Of a stretch of DNA of 64,000 nucleotides, positions 59,219-64,000 are shown one piece after another. Location of the stretch: the NCBI GenBank assembly GCA_029817715.1, contig JARUPY010000292.1, positions 4,109,001-4,173,000 on the forward strand, written 5' to 3'. The position numbers and the translations under genes are program-made. This stretch comes from Melastoma dodecandrum. Taxonomy: Eukaryota > Streptophyta > Magnoliopsida > Myrtales > Melastomataceae. Below the pieces are notes generated by a model that worked only from the letters and a program-made list of their open reading frames with translations, was not told the DNA's origin and did no database searches. Position 1 is the stretch's first letter, and each line of letters begins with the position of its first letter.

Positions 59219-59431
59219 TCAACCTCCCTGCATGGCGCGGACGATCTCGATGCGGTCGCCCTCGGCGACGGGGGTCTCGCCCCAGTCCCGACGGCGCAGC
59301 ACGCGGCCGTTCAGCGCGATGGCGACCCCCTGCGGGCTCTCGATGCCGGCCTCCTCCGCCTCCTGGCGGAAGAGGGCGTCTACGGTCTCGGCGTCGCGCT
59401 CGCGCGGCTCGCCGTTGATGAAGAGCTTCAT
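59219..59431 (-). CDS. thiS: Sulfur carrier protein ThiS
   Basis: 70 aa ubiquitin-fold protein ending in the required Gly-Gly (MQGG). Adenylated and loaded with sulfur at the C-terminus, it feeds ThiG. It overlaps the thiO stop by four bases (ATGA), and its stop lies two bases before the thiG ATG, within the ribosome site. Confidence 0.95.
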   Translation of the reverse strand: MKLFINGEPRERDAETVDALFRQEAEEAGIESPQGVAIALNGRVLRRRDWGETPVAEGDRIEIVRAMQGG

Positions 59432-60651
59432 GCCGAGGCCCTCTGGGGTTCAGGCCGTTCGAACCGCGCCCGGGTGAAGGGTCGGGCCACCTCGGGCAAT
59501 GCGCCGCGCGTCACGAGGGCTGCGATCGCCTCGGCGGTGACGGGGGCGAGCAGGTAGCCGTTGCGGTGATGGCCCGTGGCGGCCACGAGCCCGGGCGCCA
59601 GCGTGTCGATGATCGGCGCATCGTCGTCCGAGGTCGGCCGGTAGCCGCTCCACACGGATGCGACTTCCATCTCCTCGATCCCGGGCAGCACCCGGCGCGC
59701 CCCTTCGAGCAGCGCGTAGAGCCCGCCCGCGGTGACGCCGGGACGGAAGCCGCAATCCTCCACGGTGGCGCCGACGATGAGCTGGCCGTCGCTCTTCGGG
59801 GCCATGTGGACCTGCTCGGTCCAGACCATCCGGCGCAGCGTGCCGGTGCGCGCGGTGGTCCGCAGCGCCAGGGACTGGCCCTTCAGCGGCCGGACCGGCA
59901 CGGCGAGCGCGTCCGGAAGCAGGCCGCCCTCCCCGCTCCAGGCGCCGGAGGCCAGGATGACGGTTCCGGCCGCGATGCCGCGATCCCCGGTATGGACGCC
60001 CGTGACGCGGCCGCCCGCCCAGTCGAGGCCGGTAACCGGGGTCCGCTCCGCCAGGACGACGCCGGCCCGACGGCACGCCTCGGTGAGGGCGTCCATGACC
60101 AAGCGCGGATCGACCTGATGGTCGAGCGGGCACTGGATCCCGGCGGTGATCGACGGGCGCAGGCCCGGCTCCAGGTGCCGGACCTCGCTGCCCGGCAGCC
60201 AAGCCGCGTCGAGCCCGGAGCGGCGCTGGAGATCGTAGCGGAAGCGCAGGCGCTCGACCTCGTCGCGCCCAACCGCGAGCACCAGCGTACCGTCCGGCCG
60301 GTAGTCGATCGCGCGGCCGGACTCGGCCTCGAGGGCGTCGCGGAAGCCCGGCCACAGGCGGAGCGACGCCAGGGCCAGCGGCAGCAGCGGGTCGGAGCCG
60401 GGCTCGTGCTCGGCCGCGGGCGCCAGCATGCCGGTGGCGGCGAGGCTCGCCCCCGCGCCGATCGTCTCGCGCTCCAGCACGGTGACCGAGCGGCCGGCGC
60501 GGGCGAGCCGCCACGCGATCGACAGGCCGATCAAGCCGCCGCCGATCACGGCGACATCGGTTCGGGCCGGCAGATCCGCAGCGGTGCCGATGCCGTCCGG
60601 CCTGCGGCGGCGTCCGATCGGTGAGTCTGGGCGGTTCAAGGGCACACGCAT
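59428..60651 (-). CDS. thiO: Glycine oxidase ThiO
   Basis: 407 aa DAO-family flavoprotein. The FAD site [18 protein letters not shown] begins near residue 30, and [15 protein letters not shown] and the C-terminal [13 protein letters not shown] close the fold. It oxidises glycine to the imine used by ThiG. ATG 60651 leaves 25 extra N-terminal residues; a later start is possible. First gene of the thiO-S-G-E operon, after a TPP riboswitch. Confidence 0.93.
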   Translation of the reverse strand: MRVPLNRPDSPIGRRRRPDGIGTAADLPARTDVAVIGGGLIGLSIAWRLARAGRSVTVLERETIGAGASLAATGMLAPAAEHEPGSDPLLPLALASLRLWPGFRDALEAESGRAIDYRPDGTLVLAVGRDEVERLRFRYDLQRRSGLDAAWLPGSEVRHLEPGLRPSITAGIQCPLDHQVDPRLVMDALTEACRRAGVVLAERTPVTGLDWAGGRVTGVHTGDRGIAAGTVILASGAWSGEGGLLPDALAVPVRPLKGQSLALRTTARTGTLRRMVWTEQVHMAPKSDGQLIVGATVEDCGFRPGVTAGGLYALLEGARRVLPGIEEMEVASVWSGYRPTSDDDAPIIDTLAPGLVAATGHHRNGYLLAPVTAEAIAALVTRGALPEVARPFTRARFERPEPQRASA

Positions 60652-60732
60652 CTCCGCGGATTGCCGTCGCGGGATCGAGCCGTACGCTTCGCTGAGAAGC
60701 GGCAGCCTGCCCTGGGGGCGGCCGCGGTCCAA

Positions 60733-60846
60733 TCCCTACGCCGGTATGAGCCGGATCAGGTTCGAAGGATTTCCGCGCCGCAGGTCCTGACGGACGTGCC
60801 AGCGGTTTCTCAGCCCCTTGCCGGGGATCTCCCTGGAACATGCACA
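60733..60846 (-). promoter_or_regulatory. TPP (THI-box) riboswitch
   Basis: On the minus strand the leader reads GGGGCTGAGAAACC, then a variable stem, then CTTCGAACCTGATCCGGCTC and ATACCGGCGTAGGGA. These are the conserved CTGAGA and CCTGATC...CGTAGGGA cores of the thiamine pyrophosphate aptamer. It ends 82 nt before thiO. High TPP should reduce expression of the operon, by either termination or hiding of the ribosome site. Confidence 0.95.
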
Positions 60847-61274
60847 GATTTGGTCGGCGGGAGGGCTGTGGTCAACCCCGTTCCTCGGCACGCGACCGGC
60901 GGTGGCGACATCCATACCGCCGCCGTCACTCAAACGGCGCCGACATGACGGCGCGATCGCGGCTGGGCCGCGCGCCTGTCAGCCGATCCGGACAGCCCGG
61001 GCTGGATCGTTACGCGTGCGGGACGAACTGAGGACGGGCGCGAGCGCGAGAACCGAACAAAAATTGCACTCTGAAGGTTAAAATATTTATAGAAATCGGC
61101 TTTTGTCGATATTGATTTATATACAGATGTGAAATTAAATCTTACCGTACGAAGACTGGTACTTATATTTGTAATATCGCTGCCTTCTTGGAGTTGATGA
61201 GGGTAGAATTTGTTGTAGAAGGTGCCTTAGTTCGCTGCAGCGCTCCTTCTGAGCGCTCTTTGCTCGGATTGGTC
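60847..61274. other. Intergenic region with AT-rich stretch
   Basis: From about 61057 the sequence turns strikingly AT-rich (TTAAAATATTTATAG, GATTTATATACAG, AAATTAAATC) against the GC-rich surroundings, up to the first glycosyltransferase. It could hold promoters for it. An ATG at 61197 with GGAG upstream is in frame with the glycosyltransferase and would extend it by 26 residues. No other gene is seen. Confidence 0.6.
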
Positions 61275-62435
61275 ATGGATAAATTCGGCAAAACGATTTG
61301 CCTTTCGATGATCGTGAAGAATGAGGCACCGGTTATAAAGCGGTGCCTCGATTCGGTGAGGCCAATTATCGATCATTGGATCATCGTCGATACGGGCTCG
61401 ACGGATGGAACACAGGAGACAATCCGCGCCGCCTTGGCTGATCTGCCGGGCACGCTCAAGGAGCGGCCCTGGGTCGATTTCGCCCACAACCGGAATGAGG
61501 CGCTCCGCTTGGCCCGCCCGCATGCCGATTATTCGCTGATCATCGATGCTGACGACGAACTCGTCATTCCGGACGGTTTTGCGTTTCCAAATTTGCAAGA
61601 TGCCGGATACATTTTCAAGATCGTAGATAAACAGGTTGAATACAGTAGGGTTCAGCTTGTAAATAACGAATTGAATTGGCGGTATCGGGGTGTCATCCAC
61701 GAATTTTTAGAATGTCCCGGAGATCCGGTCACGCCTGCGCTGCCGCTGTCCATGCGCTACGGCGACGACGGGGCACGGCATCGCGATCGAGAAACGGAGG
61801 TGCGCGACATCGCAGCGCTGGAAAAGGCTCTGTCGACCGAAACAGATCCGTTCCTGATCTCACGCTACACGTTCTACTTGGCAAGGTCGTACCGCGACAC
61901 GGGCCAGCACTACAAAGCCCTCGACCATTTCTTGCGACGGGGCGAACTCGGGTTCAGCGACGAAGAGGTCTACCTCAGTCTGCTCGAAGCCGTGTGTATC
62001 ATGGAGAGACTCGGGGCACCGGACGAAGCCGTCGTGAAGATGTATGATCGGATCATACCAATCTGTCCGAATCGCGCTGAGGCGCGTTACAGCGCGAGTC
62101 GGTATTTGCGGTCGCGTGGGAATTTTGCCGAAGCACTCCGCTACGCGGAAGCAGGCATGGATTTCAATGTTCCCGCTGAGGGTATGAGCATCAATACGTG
62201 GATATATAAATACGGTATGCTACACGAATTCGCCGAAAGCGCATTTTGTCTCAAAAAATATCGTCTCTGTATATCTATGTGCCTGAAAATCATGTGCCAA
62301 GCGGACGTGATGCCCGATATGCTTCAGCAGTGCCGTACCTTGGCGCGTGAGGCCCTGGCCAAGCTGACCGATCCCGCTTGGGGCTGTCAGCCGGTACCCT
62401 ACAGATCGGAATTTATGCCCAATTGGTATGTCTAA
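61275..62435 (+). CDS. Family 2 glycosyltransferase with TPR-like C-terminus (copy 1)
   Basis: 386 aa. GT-A fold: ICLSMIVKNEAPVIKRCLDS at the start, DTGSTDGTQ (nucleotide binding) and the DxD-type IDADDE. Residues from about 190 are helical with tetratricopeptide-like repeats (YTFYLARSYRDTGQHYKAL, FLRR...). This resembles the SunS-like group of TPR glycosyltransferases, some of which act on peptides. The last 90 residues carry many Cys. ATG 61275 is chosen by match with the second copy. Codon use is somewhat richer in A and T than in the rest of the window. Confidence 0.85.
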   Translation: MDKFGKTICLSMIVKNEAPVIKRCLDSVRPIIDHWIIVDTGSTDGTQETIRAALADLPGTLKERPWVDFAHNRNEALRLARPHADYSLIIDADDELVIPDGFAFPNLQDAGYIFKIVDKQVEYSRVQLVNNELNWRYRGVIHEFLECPGDPVTPALPLSMRYGDDGARHRDRETEVRDIAALEKALSTETDPFLISRYTFYLARSYRDTGQHYKALDHFLRRGELGFSDEEVYLSLLEAVCIMERLGAPDEAVVKMYDRIIPICPNRAEARYSASRYLRSRGNFAEALRYAEAGMDFNVPAEGMSINTWIYKYGMLHEFAESAFCLKKYRLCISMCLKIMCQADVMPDMLQQCRTLAREALAKLTDPAWGCQPVPYRSEFMPNWYV

Positions 62436-62941
62436 ATGCTGTGAGGGGCGCATGATGGAACGCGAGGGAAGCGGTTTCGAGAGGCGTCATGCCGTCGAAT
62501 TCAGTTCGGTGCCTGCACGTGCGCCTGAGTTGCCATAGCCGTGAGGGAAGGCGCGCCGATCAAAAGTCTTGGCGAGGCCCTCCCTGCGGCATGCCCGCTT
62601 GCAGCATTCGGGGCCGGACCGCCATCGATCCCTCGACGGACTCGCCCGGCGGGCTCGGGCCTTGCCTAAGAAATTGCGCGAGGATTTCGATGTCGTTTGC
62701 GGTTTTTAAAGACCACTCTCGCCCAACGCCAAACGTGTCGCAAAGTTTATTTCGCTTCCGATGGAAAAGATATCACGCCAATCGGATCGAAGATCGTGCA
62801 ATAATGTAATTTTTGTTCTTTTTGAAGTAAGATTCGAGAAAAATGGGTACGATCCTGCAAATTTTTACAGTCTTACACTCATGATATAGATTTTTGATCG
62901 GAGTCGTGCGCCGATCTTGGTCCACTCTGGGGATTTAGGGC
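62436..62941. other. 506-nt region between the glycosyltransferase copies
   Basis: The first half is GC-rich with an unconvincing 106-codon frame (62489-62809); the second half is AT-rich (for example TAATGTAATTTTTGTTC near 62803) and probably holds the promoter of copy 2. The run GGGGATTTAGGG just before ATG 62942 is a possible ribosome site. No gene is called. Confidence 0.6.
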
Positions 62942-64000
62942 ATGAACGCTTTCGGCCAGACGATTTGTCTATCCATGATTGTCAAAAACGAGGCGCATGT
63001 CATCAAAAGATGCTTGGATTCCGTTAGGCCATTTATTGATCAATGGCTGATCGTCGATACCGGTTCTACGGACGGCACCCAGGATGTCATCCGTGCCGCG
63101 ATGGCGGACATGCCCGGTTCCCTGGTGGAGCGGCCCTGGGTCGATTTCGCATTCAATCGGAACGAAGCCTTGGAGCTTGCTCGCTCGCGAGCCGATTACT
63201 CGCTGATCATTGACGCCGACGATGACCTGATCGTTCCGCCAGGTTTTGTAATCCCAGAGCTCACCGAGATTGCCTATCGGTTTGAGATCGTGGACGATAA
63301 CACGCTCTACTGGCGCAATCACCTCGTAAATAATCGAGTGGATTGGCGGTATCGTGGTGTCGTACACGAATTTCTGGAGTGTTCAGTCTCACAAGGTGTT
63401 CCAAATCTGCCGCTTAAGATACGGCGCGGCAAGGATGGAGCGCGCCATCTCGACAGCGAGACCGCAAGGCGGATGATTGCGGTTTTGGAGCAAGCGCTGA
63501 TTACCGAGACGGACCCGTTCATGATCGCGCGCTACAATTTTTATTTGGCCAATGCCTGTTTCGAGGCGGCCGATCTTCGTAGGGCGATCGAGTTTTATCT
63601 GAAGCGTGCGGATCAAGGCTACTGGGACGAAGAGATATACCTCTCTCTCCTCTTGGCTGCCGATGCAATGGAACGGTTGGATGAACCCCCGGGCGCGATC
63701 TTGGCGCTGTACGAACGCATGATCCCCATCAAGCCGGAGCGTGCAGAGGCGCGGCTCGGAGCAAGCCGGTACTGCAGGCGCATAGGTAATCACGCTGCCG
63801 GCTATCTCTATGCGCAAGCAGGAATTGACCTGACGCTGCCGACCGACGGCATCAGTTTGAACCCCTGGGTTTATGCCTATGGCCTGCGGGAGGAGCTTGC
63901 CATCAATGCGTATCATCTAGGACAATGCAGGGTCTGCCTGTATCATTGCAACGAGGTGCTGGGACAGTCGAGCATACCCGACGACGTGCGGGCGCGCGTT
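62942..64000 (+). CDS. Family 2 glycosyltransferase with TPR-like C-terminus (copy 2, 3' end missing)
   Basis: 353 codons present, open at the window end. The first 190 residues are nearly the same as copy 1 (TICLSMIVKNEAHVIKRCLD, DTGSTDGTQ, IDADDD), while the helical C-terminal region has diverged. It is a tandem paralogue in the same direction, each copy with its own AT-rich leader. The acceptor is unknown; variation in the C-terminal half suggests different targets. Confidence 0.85.
   Translation, partial: MNAFGQTICLSMIVKNEAHVIKRCLDSVRPFIDQWLIVDTGSTDGTQDVIRAAMADMPGSLVERPWVDFAFNRNEALELARSRADYSLIIDADDDLIVPPGFVIPELTEIAYRFEIVDDNTLYWRNHLVNNRVDWRYRGVVHEFLECSVSQGVPNLPLKIRRGKDGARHLDSETARRMIAVLEQALITETDPFMIARYNFYLANACFEAADLRRAIEFYLKRADQGYWDEEIYLSLLLAADAMERLDEPPGAILALYERMIPIKPERAEARLGASRYCRRIGNHAAGYLYAQAGIDLTLPTDGISLNPWVYAYGLREELAINAYHLGQCRVCLYHCNEVLGQSSIPDDVRARV

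Noticed and set aside
62489..62809. 106-codon frame between the glycosyltransferases
   Set aside because: No ribosome site, mixed composition, many Cys/Arg/Ser and no family resemblance; likely chance.

Overview
The window reads as a chromosomal segment of a GC-rich alphaproteobacterium, most likely Methylobacterium or a close relative in Hyphomicrobiales (Rhizobiales). The reasons are very high GC, a phoH-ybeY-tlyC-lnt style start, a split atp operon of the order atpH-A-G-D-C, a chvE-gguA-gguB sugar transporter, a BA14K-type secreted protein, a LOV histidine kinase and a thiO-S-G-E operon behind a TPP riboswitch. The genus is an inference; no rRNA is present. One tRNA gene (Leu, UAA) is seen.

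Layout. 1-4.5 kb: end of ybeY, then a CBS/CorC protein, lnt and a CynX-type MFS permease, all forward. 4.6-9.5 kb: a BA14K-like secreted protein, catalase and oxyR arranged divergently with an OxyR-type site over the oxyR start codon, then an AbrB-type membrane protein and dgkA. 9.7-16.2 kb: ilvA, mgtC-like, EcsC, AmpG, and a LOV-domain histidine kinase followed by a single-domain response regulator. 16.7-23.6 kb: mutS, an alpha/beta hydrolase, a cyclic-nucleotide-domain/patatin fusion and an SDR enzyme. 24.3-28.3 kb: sugar ABC transporter. 28.6-32.6 kb: a short unlisted ORF, a prenyl diphosphate synthase, mtgA, a START-like gene whose frame runs on antisense to mtgA, a VapBC pair whose toxin lacks one catalytic acid, and an internally duplicated protein of unknown function. 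32.6-41 kb: argG, two DsbA-fold proteins and the F1 ATP synthase operon, which carries two long palindromic elements. 41-47 kb: a tightly overlapped DUF1285-nudix-DUF6111-CCA operon, a thioesterase and hrpB. 47-52.4 kb: a CMD-like secreted protein, a small conserved-looking protein and a four-gene operon (circularly permuted ATP-grasp, alpha-E, transglutaminase, Anbu proteasome-like peptidase). 52.4-57.6 kb: radC, map, a CHCC zinc finger, an FAD monooxygenase, tRNA-Leu, a mini flagellar-rod-like protein, a DUF1275 membrane protein and a glycine-zipper secreted protein. 57.7-60.9 kb: thiO-thiS-thiG-thiE with riboswitch. 61-64 kb: an AT-richer segment with two paralogous glycosyltransferases carrying tetratricopeptide-like C-terminal regions, the second cut by the window end.

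Most of the window is housekeeping. The parts that deserve a second look are the Anbu/ATP-grasp/alpha-E/transglutaminase operon (a known association with poorly understood chemistry), the palindromic elements inside the atp operon and their relatives elsewhere, the degenerate VapC, the run-on frame over mtgA, the duplicated unknown protein at 31964-32614, and the tandem glycosyltransferases in AT-rich surroundings. I did not find a clearly new multi-gene system.
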